Part shown: piece by piece, positions 19,214 through 30,861 of the stretch | Layout of the letters: the number at the start of each line of letters is the position of its first letter | Numbering within the stretch: position 1 is the first letter of the stretch | Assembly (NCBI GenBank): GCA_002179805.1 | Contig: NAVB01000885.1 | Span: forward strand, 1 to 48,137 | DNA: 48,137 nucleotides | DNA from: Acanthamoeba lenticulata | Lineage: Eukaryota; Discosea; Longamoebia; Acanthamoebidae | Direction of reading: 5' to 3' | Made by a program: the position numbers and the translations under genes | The notes under the pieces: generated by a model | What the model was told of the DNA's origin: nothing | What the model saw: only the letters and a program-made list of their open reading frames with translations | Databases searched by the model: none

Positions 19214-20009
19214 ATGAAGCTTACCTTTGTTGTCGTGGCCGTTATACTGGCCTGAGTGCTGGCCCTGGCGGCAGCTGATGACGGGACCTTCAGAAACGGG
19301 CATGTGGCCCTTCGATTCGACACTGACGGCCGCCTGCGCTTCTGGATGGCCTCGCGTGCTTCCAACAGGTGGACCCTCGAGCTCGAGTCCCTCTGCGAGT
19401 TTGACCCGGCAAAGCGCAAGGACAACTGCCACGACATTGGCACGGACGACTTCACCCTCACCAACTTTGAGGAGACCACGTTCCAGGGCATCAACGTCAC
19501 TCGCGTAGCGGCCGAGGCGACCATCCAGACGAGCGGCAAGTTCGCCACCGAGGTGATGGTGTTCAAGTCCTCGGGCCAGTACAAGGTCTACATCCAGACC
19601 TTTGCCGCCGGCCGCAACACCTTCAAGTGGTCGTTCAACATCCAAGACTTCAACTTCCTCTCCGCCTCGTAGACCCTTCAGTTGAGGGACGCATGGGCTT
19701 GGAGGGTCCTTCCATCAACGGCTCAGCCCACTGGAACGCCACGGCCAGGCAAATGTCTTTCGACGGGGTACGAACCAGCTTGGTCCTTTAAGTTGACACG
19801 TGCCCGTATCTCACTGCATTGCTCTTCTTCTTCAAGCTGGACTTGGCAATCGAGTTCGCCAGGTTCGCCGAGTACACCGGTGATGTGTTCAAGCCCGCTG
19901 ATATGGACGTCGAGGTGCATGACGACCGCATCGATTTCACCTTCACCTTCGCTCAGGCCTCGTCGATTTCAGGAAGAAGGTGCAGGACAGTTTTGTTTCC
20001 GTCCTGTAA
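19214..20009 (+). pseudogene. Damaged gene for a small secreted protein of unknown family
   Basis: The ATG at 19214 opens a clear signal peptide (MKLTFVVVAVILA) that hits an in-frame TGA at 19253-19255. The frame then continues as VLALAAADDGTFRNGHVALR through TFKWSFNIQDFNFLSAS to a TAG at 19670-19672. A second coding-like stretch in another frame (MGLEGPSINGSAHWNATARQ) joins across an intron at 19768-19849 to LDLAIEFARFAEYTGDVFKP...IDFTFTFAQ. After about 19957 a third shift gives LVDFRKKVQDSFVSVL and a TAA at 20007-20009. Codon third positions remain C/G-rich throughout, so decay looks recent, or the assembly carries errors. I do not recognise the family. An alternative is two short neighbouring genes, but the first would still need the TGA bypassed. 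Confidence 0.5.
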
Positions 20010-20183
20010 AGAAAATTGAATGTGGGCCAGCAAGTGCTCGACGAAATTTGGACCAGCAGCGGTCCCTTTCTCCTGGCTTGATGGGATCGTCAAGCTGGGC
20101 CGGGCAGGGCGCTACCAGAGCCTACAGCAGGTTCGTTTCTTGACCCAGCACACTTCATCCTACAAACGGCAGGCCTGTGAATC

Positions 20184-21323
20184 ATGGCGTGGCGTAACAG
20201 AAACCGCAAGACTGAGGCTGAACAAGACGAGGGCGACGTCTGGTACTGGATTGAGGACACCGATGAGGCGCCCATGGCGCTCGGGCTTGGCCGCCAAGGG
20301 CAGGACAAAGAGGACCGCCGGCCCAGCATGATCGAGGCGGATCGCCGCACGCTGGAGAGCTTCAATAAGAGGAAGGAATGGGACCCTAGGAGCGAGGCGA
20401 GGGCTGCCTCGGGCGACAACACCGACTACGAATGGTTCAGGAGAACGCGCGACAGGGAAGACCCTTCCATGTATGACAGCTGGGCGCAGTACGAAGAGGA
20501 AGAAGATGACTACCAAGAGCCCGAACCTGCCCTGATGAGGCGCGCTGGACGGTCTTTCAACAGAGTTGACGACGAAGATAACCGTGAAGAAGCTCTTTGG
20601 TTAGGAGGTCGGCCCGTGCAGCCCAGCGTGAGGAGCAAGGAGTGGTGCGACATCACCTTCAACAAACCAGAGAAGCAGCAGAAAGCGAAGACGGACAAGA
20701 GCAAGAAGAAGGACAAGAAGAAGGGGGAAGTCATGGAGGCGCGAACGCATGTCGTCTGCATCGACGAGAGTGCAGACGCTGAGCGGGCGTTCAAGCATGC
20801 GTCACGCAACCTGCCGCAACACCACCGGTTGGTTCTCGCCCATGGCGTCTACAAAGGGCTTCTGGGCTCGCACAGGGACGATGAAGATCGTCTTCGTCGC
20901 GTGAAGAACAAGTATATGCGCGCCTGCTCTGACCTCGGGGTAAGAATGAGCATCATCACCTAACCCCCCTCCCTCCCAGCGGTCGGCTCACACTTCCCAC
21001 CAGAGGGAGTGCACGTTCAGGCAGTTCAAGTTCTCTTCGTTTGGTCACTTTGGCGAAGAGGTGTGCAGCCTTGCCGAGAAGGTCCAGGCCGAGGTGCTTC
21101 CCGCCACCAATCCACTACAGCATCTCGAACACGCATTCTCACAACAAGAACAACTACAACCCGTTTGTAGAGCGTGTTGGTGGGCAGGAGATCGCTGTCC
21201 AAGTCGGACCCGGCGGGCTCGGCGTCAAAGAGTGTGCTCAAGGCGTGTCGCGTGCCCATCAGCGTCATTGTGGAGCGCGAACAGGAGCAGCCGATGAAGT
21301 CCAGGAGGACCTTTGTGTTCTAA
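20184..21323 (+). CDS. Universal stress protein-domain protein with long charged N-terminal extension
   Basis: The first exon encodes about 190 charged, Arg/Glu-rich residues without a known domain (starting MAWRNRNRKTEAEQ), ending in a Lys stretch. A USP-like alpha/beta domain follows: THVVCIDESADAERAFKHA, HRLVLAHGVYKG, FRQFKFSSFGHFGEEVC and, in the last exon, VLVGRRSLSKSDPAGSASKS with VLKACRVPISVIVERE. That last exon carries a stretched version of the G-x2-G-x9-G(S/T) nucleotide motif. Introns lie at about 20938-21003 and 21092-21169. USP domains bind ATP or AMP and are common in amoebae and plants. The usual signature is imperfect, so nucleotide binding is uncertain. The stop (21321-21323) is 97 bp from the stop of the convergent DUF1538 gene. 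Confidence 0.7.
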
Positions 21324-21420
21324 GGCCGCGACAACAACATGATTGCTCCCGTTTGCGTTGTTGCTCGGGTTCTTGCTCAGGCTAGGAGAAGTCGTCGTTC
21401 TTCTTTGTGGTTTCTTGTCT

Positions 21421-24400
21421 CTACAACAATCGAGGCATGTGCCACCGGGCGTAGATCCAGTCTCTGGCACGCTGCAGGGGCTCGGCCAGCTTGGTGACAA
21501 GCAACCCCGTCGCCAGCACCGCCGCGATCGGCCCCACGGAAGCCATCGTCAAGATTCCAAACCCTGGATACATGCGTTTTGGAAATTAATCACAAATAAA
21601 TTGAAATAAAATGAAAACAAGATAATCATTTTTTAAAAAAAAAAAATATGAACCTTCGGTGGCGTCCACGGCGTTGCCAAAGGCGAGGCCAAGGGAGAGG
21701 ACGAGCGGAACGGTGACCGGCCCGGTGGTGACGCCGCCGCAGTCCCAGGCCACGTTGACCAGCTCGTCCGGCGCGGCCAGGGTCAGGAGCACGGTGAGCG
21801 CGTAGGCCGGGAGGATCAAGTAGAGCAGCGGGATGTGGAACGTGATCTTGACGATGCCCAGCGTGATCCCAGCCCCGACGCCCACGCACACCGAGTAGAT
21901 CAGCGTGCCGGCCCGGAGCCGCCCCTCGGACAGCCGCTCGGCCTGCTTGCCCAGCACTGGTTCGCACAGCCAAGTCAGCGCAGTACATTTTGTTAAAAAT
22001 AAAAATAATAATATAACAAGAAAATATAAAAACGCACCACGCAAGGCCGGTTCGGCGAAGGTGGCGCCAAAGCCGAGGACGAAGGAGAAGGCCAGCGCGA
22101 TGAACATGCCGAGTGCATAGGGGTAGAGGGGCTGCATGACCTGATCATCGTCGAGCGATCCCGGCGTTGCCGTGCTGTTGGAACCCTGCTGGTGGTGATG
22201 ATGCTCCTTGGGCAGAGCCATGAAGGTGAGCGGGGTCAGATAGCCCGTCTCGCTGCCCAACAGCGTCAGCCCTGGCGCGCTCACAAGATCGTGAGTTCAT
22301 GACCGAGGAAGGAGCCGCGGCATGAGAAGAGACAAAGCACCTTTGGTGAGGCCGATGTTGAACAGCATGAGGCCGACGAGGGCCAGCAGCAGGAAGAGAT
22401 AGAGCAAGTTGATTTGCGAGCTCTTGGCCGAGTGCTGGTCTGTCGCAGGCTCGGGGCTGGGCACGCTTGGCACCGAAAGCTCGAGACCATCGTCCGCGTC
22501 CGCAAGGTCCTTGGCCTTGTCTTCGACCTCTGGCACGGCCTTCTTCTCTTTGTTGACGTCGTCCGATGATTCCTCTTGTTCCTTGGTGTCGTGATGGAGC
22601 TGATGGTCTTTCTTCTCCCAGTCGGACGGAGCATGGCCAAGCTCGACCATCTCCAGGCTCTCTCCATCGTCATCATCGTCATCATCATCGCTCTGGTTGT
22701 TGTCCTCCCCATCAACGCCATCGGCTTGATGGTACTTGACACCGCCGAACAGTCCACGCTTCTTCGTTCTTTTCTTCTTTTTCGCATTCGTTCTATCTCC
22801 GCCGTCGTCATCGTCTTCGCTGGCCTCGTCCGCTTGGCCGTCGTGGTCGGCGCCCTCTTGGTGGTTGTGCCCACGATCGAACAGGACGTCGGAGATCGTG
22901 ATCCGCGGGAAGCGCTGCTTGAGAACCAGCCTGAGGACGAGCATCAGGAACAGCACGAGCGGCACCAGCGCGCGCACCGACAAGACGATTTCGTGCTGCG
23001 GTGTCTTTTCCAACCAGTCGTCGTCCCGGTGGAGATCGTCGTGGTCGCGGGCATAGTCCTGGATGGTGCTCGTGTCGACAAAAATGTAGAGCACGAGGCC
23101 CAGAAGCTGAACGGTGATGACGGGGAAGAGCGACGCGAGGCTGACGATCCCGAAGCCGCCCATGTCACCGTCCTTGGTTGTTGTTGCCGCTGCCTCTGCA
23201 GGCTCGGCCCTGGCAGAACCGGAGGAGACCGCATCGCCGTCAAGCGACGCGGGCTTTGCTTCCAGTTTGCTCAGGAAGACAGACTTGGCCGAGGCCACAC
23301 CAATGCCAACGGCTAACACGATCGGCACCGTTACTGCACAAATCAATTCAAGCAAAATTAATAAATAAAATGAAAATGGTGAGAATAACCATCGCCTTTC
23401 TTTGTGTGGAAATAGAGAGCACCATACCCGGCCCCGTGGTGATGGCACCGCAGTCCCATGCGAGACCGATGAGTGGTCGCATGCCATCGATAAAATGAAG
23501 CACTATGCTCAACACTGCATCACCACACCATTTTCATGAGCCAAACGATGAACGACCGAGCTACAGCTGCGGCAGTCGGCTTACGTACAGAGCGCTGGTG
23601 CGAGGGTGATGAGAATGATTGGCTTCATCTGCCATCCGCGGTAGAATCGAAGCACGCCCAGCGAGGCGGCGATTCCCTGTCCAGCACCGCGTCGGGTAGT
23701 GAGGTCCTCTGAAGTGCACATAATAGGAGCGGAGGGAGAGGGCCAGGTAGTACCACGCCTGTGGCCACAGAGAGGATGAGCCAAAGGGAGTACTGGTTGA
23801 GCAGAGCGTAGAGGTAGGCCGCACGCTCCACCGCGACCAGCGAGCCTGCATGAGGCGCCTGCCCAATGAGCCCACGGACAGCGCCTCAGAAAGTCTGCAT
23901 GATGGGGCTTGTAGCGCACCGATGACCTGGAGCGCGGAGATAGCGGGTTCGGCGATGGTGACGCCGACGCCGAGAAGGAAGCAGATGGCCAGCACGAATG
24001 AGGCGCGCAGCTGGCGGGGCAACTGGCGGCCGATGGTGTGACCCAAAGGCATGAGACCCCACTGCAGGCCCTCGAGGAAGAGCACGAGTCCCGCGGTGAG
24101 CACGAGCAGCCCGCCGATGATCGTGAGGTAGGGTGGCGCGGCTGAGCCATCGGGCGAGCGCAGCACGACGAGGAGGAAGAAGAAGAGGTAGAGCGACACC
24201 GGGGCGACGGCCTTGCACTGCTCGAAGATGATGCGCAGAGTGTGCTTGGCCAGCAGCAGTGCCAGTGGCTGCGTCTCGTAGAATGAGGCCGTGGAGCTCG
24301 CCCCGTCAGGCGAGTCTTCTTGAACCTCCTGTGCATCATCGCTAACTGCTGGTGGCGAGTTAAGGCGATGTGGGTTTTCCTCATTAGGGAGATGATGAAT

Positions 24401-24532
24401 GGCTTCATCCTCGCATCCAATTGCATCAAAAGAGAATGCACGATTATCCAGCGATGTCAATTGGGGCGAGAGGCGTGCGCCAGCGGTGATCCCGCCTTCG
24501 CTGCACCGCTCCTCTCGCGTGTCGCCATTCAT
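21421..24532 (-). CDS. DUF1538-type multi-pass membrane protein (internally duplicated)
   Basis: A cytosolic N-terminus of about 100 residues (MNGDTREERC...) leads into two related membrane halves. Each has an AEP motif after a hydrophobic helix (LLGVGVTIAEPAISAL and VLGFGATFAEPALRG) and a WDCG motif (GLAWDCGAITTGPG with TVPIVLAVGIGVASA; NVAWDCGGVTTGPVTVPLVL). Each then has a glycine-rich span (MGGFGIVSLASLFPVITVQL and GFGILTMASVGPIAAVLATG). This matches the pattern of bacterial DUF1538 proteins, whose function is unknown but may be transport. Between the halves is a hydrophilic loop of about 200 residues rich in Asp, Glu and Lys (about 22400-22900). Several introns are present, so this is a resident nuclear gene and not contamination. 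A bacterial origin by transfer is plausible but untested. Confidence 0.72.
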
Positions 24533-24676
24533 CTGTTAGCTGTGGTGTTACAAGACGCAGAAAATGGAATATATTCTTATTTCTTCTTTCTTTTTATTTC
24601 TGCCTTTGCGCCCTTGAAACAGCACAGGCAGAACACTTGGGTTCCACATACGCAACAAACACACGAGCACTAAGCC

Positions 24677-26499
24677 ATGGAGGTACCTACGGGGGAGCAG
24701 ACGAGCTTTACTGCGACGACTGCCGGCACTGACGACGTGATAGAGTGGTGGAACGAGAATAACAACACAACCTCAGAGCAACAACAACCGCAAAACACTA
24801 CACCCATGGCCGCAACGATGCAAGACATACCAGCTGAGGCCATACACACGGGTCATGTGCCGCAGATGGAACGCGTGCCTAGCCTTGAACTGAAGCTGGA
24901 GACGGCGGTTCCCAACCGCGAAGAACTGACGAGGGCAAAAGAGCAGAGCCGTGAAGCAGCCCAGCTCCGTGTACGAACTCCCCACTCGTATTGCTTTTTG
25001 GGGCAGAAAGATGACACGCTTCATCTATTTGGTGTGCAGACCTACACGAGATGGATAAACTCACAACTTAAGGATGGAACGCCTCCCATTCAAATCAACG
25101 ACCCGGTGCAAGACTTGCGCAGTACTCTCCCCCCCCCCTCCTCTCGCCTTCACTTTCGCTCTTTGGTGGCAGGACAACTAATTCATTACCTCGCATTACT
25201 CCGTCACGCCTCCTTTTTCTCCCCTGCAGATGGCGTGGTGCTGATCAACCTCTTGCACCGCCTGTACGGCATCCCGTTGCCGCACTATCACATGCAGCCC
25301 AGCAGCAAAATTCACGCGCTCGACAACATTGTGATGGCTTTCAACATGTTGGAGCAGGTCACCAGCACGACCTACCCCTTCCTCAAGCCCGCCAGTGCGT
25401 CCACCAGTCTCAGCTTTTCTCTTGCCCCGTTGGACATTTCAGTCACTGATCGCGCTCCGCCGGCACAGACGTTATCGACGGCGATGTCAAGATGATGATG
25501 GGGATGATCTGGACGCTGGTCCTCGACTCTGGCGTGCGGAGACCGCTCGCCGTGGAACATGGCGTGGCTGGCCAGGCGGCGGAGACGCCCAGACCGGCCA
25601 ACATGCAGGCGCTCGAGCAGACGGCCAACGCGGCCCTCCTCGCCTGGTGCCAGGAGCGCACCCGCGGCTACCAGGGCGTCAACATCCAGAACTTTACAGA
25701 CAGCTTTGCCGACGGCTTGGCCTTCAACGCGCTGCTGCACAGCTACGACCCGTCACTGGTCGACTACACTTGCCTCAACCCGGTACGTTCAGGCTTGCCG
25801 GCGCAGACCACCGCCCGTTCTGGGGCTGACGTCGACCTCACATAGGCGGCCAAGGAGGAGAACCTGCACCTGGCGTTCGCCACCGCCGACCAGCGGCTGG
25901 GCATTCCTCAGCTCTTGGACGTGACCGACTTCAACGGCCAGCACCCGGTCGATGCGCACAGCATCATCACGTACGTTGTCAACCCAATGCTCGCGCTTGT
26001 GAATAGCTCTTGCGGCTGACGTCGATCTCGCCTGTAGATACGTGTCTGAGTATGTCAAGCGGTTTGCGGTTCCGCCAGCAATGAGCACCATCGTCCGCCA
26101 AGAGCCGGTGAGCTTCCCCCAGCCGGCCGCACCGCCGCTCCCGCCGCGCCAGCAGACGCAGCCGGCCATGATGGGCTACGACGATCCCTACGCCACAACC
26201 GGCGCCTATGGGTTCGGAGGCTACGGCCAGCCAGCGCCACCGGGCTATGGGCTCGCGCCTCCGATGGGCTACTACGCTCCACCTCCGCAGTACTACGTGG
26301 CTCCGCCCCGTCAACCACAACCGCCTCCGCCTCAAGGCGAGGGGGTGAATCTTGTACGTGTTGATTTGTGTCACCATTTGTCCTCTGCTCCTGCTTGGTT
26401 GCTAACACCGGTGTCCTCCTGCAGTACGACTACCGCAAGACCAAAAGCTCGAAGGGAGGACGAAAGTTGATCGAGAAAACCTACCTCTGGGGCAAGTAA
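24677..26499 (+). CDS. Tandem calponin-homology (actin-binding) protein with Pro/Gly/Tyr-rich tail
   Basis: About 110 hydrophilic residues precede two CH domains. CH1 shows VQTYTRWINSQLKDG, DGVVLINLLHRLYGIPLP and ALDNIVMAFNMLE; the link is DVIDGDVKMMMGMIWTLVLD. CH2 shows ALLAWCQERTRGYQGVNI, FTDSFADGLAFNALLHSY, HLAFATADQRLGIPQLLDV and DAHSIITYV. This order (CH1-CH2) is that of alpha-actinin, cortexillin and similar F-actin-binding proteins. There are no spectrin repeats. The tail instead is PPP/GYG-rich (YGFGGYGQPAPPGYGLAPPM), then basic, ending TYLWGK. It probably links actin to another partner in the cell cortex. Five short introns are evident; the last exon begins at about 26425 after ctgcag. 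Confidence 0.84.
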
Positions 26500-26644
26500 A
26501 GGAAGAAGGGGGATATGTCGATGTACAGCCCAATATTTATTCACTTATTGTTCGCAAGTTTTTTTGAAGTAACTTTATCTTTTTTTAAAATCGAGACAAA
26601 AAGCGCGCCAAAAAGTGGCCGGCAAACAATCTGCAAGATGGAGC

Positions 26645-29539
26645 ATGCACGTGGCGGCGTGGTTACAAGATTCAAAAGAAATGGAGAGGGAGCTGCCCAC
26701 AAACGAAGAACAAGAGCCTCAGGTGAAGCGGCCGAGACATGAGAGTGAACCTGGTCTGGTGGACGCCGATGTCCCAACAACCGCTAAGAATCAGGTAAAG
26801 TTGTTCTGGGGAGGGCCCAAGTCAGGACATCCAACAACTCATTCTTGTGCAGCTGCCCAATACATTGCCGAAGCGATCATGCTCGCTGGCCTTTGCCAAG
26901 CTACGTGGTCACGTAGCGTCTCTCTTTGATGAGGCAAGCCACCTGCAGGTGCTCCTTTATCCTTGTTCCAAAGTTTGTGTGCGCTACGTGAACGAGTGTT
27001 GGCTATTCAGTCCTCCATGGAGGCCGAGCGCAGTGCTTCGCGTGAGGCGCGGTTGAAGGCACAGGCTTCGAGCCCTCCAAACTCTCCTTCTATCTTCAGC
27101 CACGACGAATGTCTCCGCGAACGACGTCAGGTAAGATCTCAGGCACAACTCTTACCCTTCTTTGTGCACGCTTCTCACTGCCCAACAGCTCGAAGAGACT
27201 GTAAAGAGAGTCACTGATCAAAACAACATACTTCAAGTCGAGCATTCGGCTGTAGAAGCCAAGTTCAAGGCCAAGAATGCATACATTGAATCGCTCAAGG
27301 TCCACCATCATGTTTCCCTTGTTCGCCACACCTTCTTGATGCTGAATCGATCCTCTCGACACAGGGCGAACAATATCAACTCGAAGGCAAGCTGAGCGAC
27401 AAAGAAAAGCAGCTGGCGGCACTGACCGCCAAGTTGAATCGACAAGACGAGCTCATAGCAACATTCGAACGCAACTATACCCAGGTGCAGCGCGAGATTG
27501 AAGACCTTGTCGCAACCTGCCGCATGGAGAAGGACACAGGTTCGACTGAGCATTTTCCTCTCCATAACACATTGGCACTTCCTGACCAGAACAACAACGT
27601 TTACATCCGTTAGTCGAGGCTTTGAAGAAGACACACTCATCCATTCTCAGCCAACACGAGGAGGTCACAGGTAAACCTCCTCCCCTTCATCCATCAGTGG
27701 GTCGAGTTCACTAATACTCTCCGCACAGAGGTGCTGAAACTGCGTAATCAGGAAGCTGACCGGTACCGAGAACTGCGCAATCAGCTACAAAAGAAGATCA
27801 TTGAGCTCGACGCAGAAGTCGTGAGCGGCCGCAACAGAGCGGAAACAACGGAAGCAGAACTGAAGCGGGTGCGTTCTACCTCACAGGTTGAATGAAGCGC
27901 TGTTATGATTCTACGTGCTCGTGTAGGAGCAGCAGCAAACCGCCAACATGAGGGAGGAACTTTCACGTGCCTGGAAAGATCGAGAGGTGCGCTTTGTGTA
28001 GCGACGTCAAGCAAGAATGCTGATCTCACGTCGCTTGTGGGTCGTCTAGAACGCCATCAACTCTTGTGCGCAGTTTCAGAGCTTACTGGAAGCAGCTGCC
28101 AGGCGCACCTCGGACCAGGAGGTGCTCATTGCCGAGCTACGTGCGACCAACCTCAATGTGCAGAACAAATGTTTCGAGGTTAGCGTTCCCTCCCTTTCAA
28201 GCCTCAACGGCACACGAGATCAACTCGCTGCTTCCACCATGCAGGAGCAACGTGAGAAAACGGCAGAGCTACTTCGAGTTCAGGCTGCCGAAGCCTCGCT
28301 TAAGGCGGAAAACGAGCGTTTCAGGCTGCGAGTGCAGCAGCTCGAGCGCAGCAGCGAGCAAGCGCAGAAGGAGTGGGCCGACAAGGAGCGCACCTTCCAG
28401 GAACGCTTCTCTCTTGTTCAGCAACTTCTCAGGAGGCATACCGAGCTGTACGTCTCCCTACCCCGCCAGAATAGGCCATCAGCCCGTAATGGAACCCACT
28501 TTCGCCGCTGAGTTCACCTTTGATGTTCGCCTCTCCTGTGCAGCGAAGAGAAGACGAATCGCGAGACTGAAGCCTCAGCGAGCCCCGCCCCAAGTATACC
28601 ATCTTCTCTCGCCACTACCTCCAAAGTAGTGCCGTCCTCAAGTGAGGAGACCAACAGGGGATCGGGCGTCACGGTCCGTTAATGAGACGCTCCCTTGTAG
28701 AGTCGAATTGCTGACACAGTGACGCAGACATTCGATGTTGGCCGAGCCTCACCATCCTCAAGACGAGCAAGCTTTGCCAAGCCAAAGCCCACGCCCCCGC
28801 CTTCTCCCGGCCTTGCGGCGACCTCGACCGGCTGGCGCAGCAACCGCTCAACTTTTGTGTCGCTTATCAACATAGGAGACGATGAGGAAGACGATGTGGC
28901 GGTCTCCATTCCGCTGGCCGCTTCGCCTTCTCCGACTGCAAGCGGATCGTCTCCTTCTGCTACTCTCTTGTCGACCAGTCTTGTTCGTGACGCGATGAAC
29001 GGTAGCGATGAGGAAAAGAAGACGAAGCGCGGGGTCAAGAGCGAACAGAAGGAGTGCGAGAAGACGGCCACCAACAACGCGGCGAGCGAAGCGGCCGAGT
29101 GCTCCGTCGTTGGTGAGTCGAGAAGGGCGAGAAAGGCCAAAGAGGAGCAGGCTACGGAGGTGGGCATCCTCCGACGAAGACTGCGCCAGGCCACGCCACT
29201 TCCCGCTACCGGTAGCAGCCTTTGCTGGTGTGGCCAGCCAAATAGCGGACTCATGGTACTCATTCTCCTCGCTGCAGCCGCTTGGGCAGCTGTGGTTTGC
29301 TCACGAGTCATGTGTCTCTTGTTGGCTGCAGTACCGCTGCCACACCTGCAGCAAGCAATTCCATCAGGAGTGCATCGGAGGCGAAGGCCACACGTTTGGT
29401 ACGATCACACCGTCGATGCATCGCTTGGCGCTTGGAGCGATTCAGAACTAAACCCTCCCCGTCAAAAGGCGCGCTCTACACGTGCCTGCAATGCAAGGCG
29501 GACAATCCACAGCAGCAGAACCACAACGACGACGTGTGA
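26645..29539 (+). CDS. Long coiled-coil protein ending in a PHD-type zinc finger
   Basis: At least ten small exons join into a continuous coiled coil, for example LEETVKRVTDQNNILQVEH, QLAALTAKLNRQDELIATF, VLKLRNQEADRYRELRNQLQ and LKAENERFRLRVQQLERSSE. From 28730 follows a Ser/Pro-rich region (RASPSSRRASFAKPKPTPPP). The last exons encode a zinc-finger pattern: LCWCGQPNSGLM, YRCHTCSKQFHQECIGGEGH and LYTCLQCKADNP, fitting a C4HC3 PHD finger. PHD fingers read histone H3 tails, so a chromatin role is inferred. I cannot name an orthologue. Starts at 26645 and 26681 are both in frame. The joins between many small exons are by eye, and a split into two genes cannot be fully excluded. Confidence 0.62.
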
Positions 29540-29730
29540 TGGCAAGGAAGGACAAGCAAGGCAGAACGCGGGACGGGTGGGACGATCACGCTTCGTGTTT
29601 CACGTCAGCGGACGAAGTCACGCGAGAATGCTTCCGCGCGAGCGAACAACAACAGCAGCAGCCGCGTGTTATGTGGGAATCGGTGGGATGGAACGCGTGG
29701 GGCGCAGGCTTTCCACTTTTGGTTTGGTGT

Positions 29731-30629
29731 TTAGGCGAACATGTCGTACTCGTCGTCGACCATGTCCTCGTGCACGGCAGCGGTGGTCTTCGCGGGCGCC
29801 TTCTTCTTGGTCTTCTTGCCCTTCTTGGCCGAGGAGGCCTTGATCTTGTCGTTGGCGACGACGTTGAGGGTGGCGATGAGGTCCTTGACGTCCTCGGCCT
29901 CAATGCTGGCCGTCGACTGCCGGAGCAGCTCCTTCAAGAAGGTAGTGTAGAACGCGCTCGACTGCACAAAAATGCATAAGGCCAGCATTGAAGATGTAAG
30001 CTCAAAATCGGGGAAATGCACATACCGAGAACGGCTCAACTTTCTTGGTGACCAATTCGGCCAGCTTGCGGAAGTCATTTTCCGTCTTGGGCTTGAAGGT
30101 GTCGAGAGTGATCTCTTTCTTCTCTCCGCCATCCTCACCGTCGTCACCGAACAAGATGTCCGAATCCTTGAGCGCCGAGTCCTTGACGGCAAAGACATCC
30201 TTAGCATTTTCGAGATCCGAGGCTTGCACCTCCTCCTGAAGTTTCTTCTTTTGCTCGTAGGTCAGCTTGATAGGCGCATAGGCATCGGTTTCCTCTTCCT
30301 CCTTCTGCCTGATCTTTTCGGCCAGAGCCTTTCCTCTCTTTTTCTTTCCTGACACCTGCGTGAATGTCTTCTTCTCTGCCGGCGGGCCAGCGGAGGTCTT
30401 GGGTTGCTCTTTTGGCTTGCCAAAGTCCTCCCAATCATCTGTGGCGGGGGCAGCCGTGTCCTCCTCCTCATCGTCCCAAGCATTCACAATAGGCGCCTGC
30501 TGCGTGATAGGCGTCTTCACATCAAAATCGTCATCATCTGCATGCGGATACCCCGAAAAATCAGCACCACATTTTCTCCATTACATGACTGAGAAAAGTG
30601 TTGGGCGAAAACATCATACCCCACGACAT
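29731..30629 (-). CDS. EIF3J: Translation initiation factor eIF3 subunit J
   Basis: Three exons (30620-30629, 30026-30537, 29731-29961) add up to 251 codons including the stop, the usual eIF3j length. The first exon is only 10 nt and is confirmed by phase: joined, the protein starts MSWDDDDFDVKTPI, the classic eIF3j N-terminus. Next come AWDDEEEDTAAP, a Lys-rich helix region (GKALAEKIRQKEEEE), TLDTFKPKTENDFRKLAELV, and the C-terminal YTTFLKELLRQSTASI, KDLIATLNVVANDKIKA, a poly-Lys segment and an acidic end (MVDDEYDMFA). eIF3j binds the 40S decoding centre and governs mRNA recruitment and recycling. The gene is divergent from the TPR gene. Confidence 0.92.
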
Positions 30630-30861
30630 CCTGCTTTGTTGCTGATCGCTCGAGTTGCTCAACTGCAAATCACACGGAAGAAAATACAAGGAAATGGGGG
30701 TTGTGTAGCTGAAATGCTTCTGAGATAACAGCGATTATGTGCGAAATTCATGCGGGAAGTACAAAAAGTTGAAAAATGCAGCAGCGACCGGGGGCTGTGG
30801 TGGTGAAGTTGCGCCGATCTTTGCAGCTCGCGTCAGTCCATCACCACATTTGTACTGAAAG
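30630..30861. promoter_or_regulatory. Bidirectional promoter between eIF3j and the TPR protein
   Basis: 232 bp separate the two divergent start codons. No coding frame fits and no clear TATA box is seen. Both neighbours are housekeeping-like. Confidence 0.4.

Noticed and set aside
19253..19255. TGA read as selenocysteine
   Set aside because: It lies in the hydrophobic core of a signal peptide, where Sec would have no role, and other frame breaks follow; pseudogene or error is simpler.
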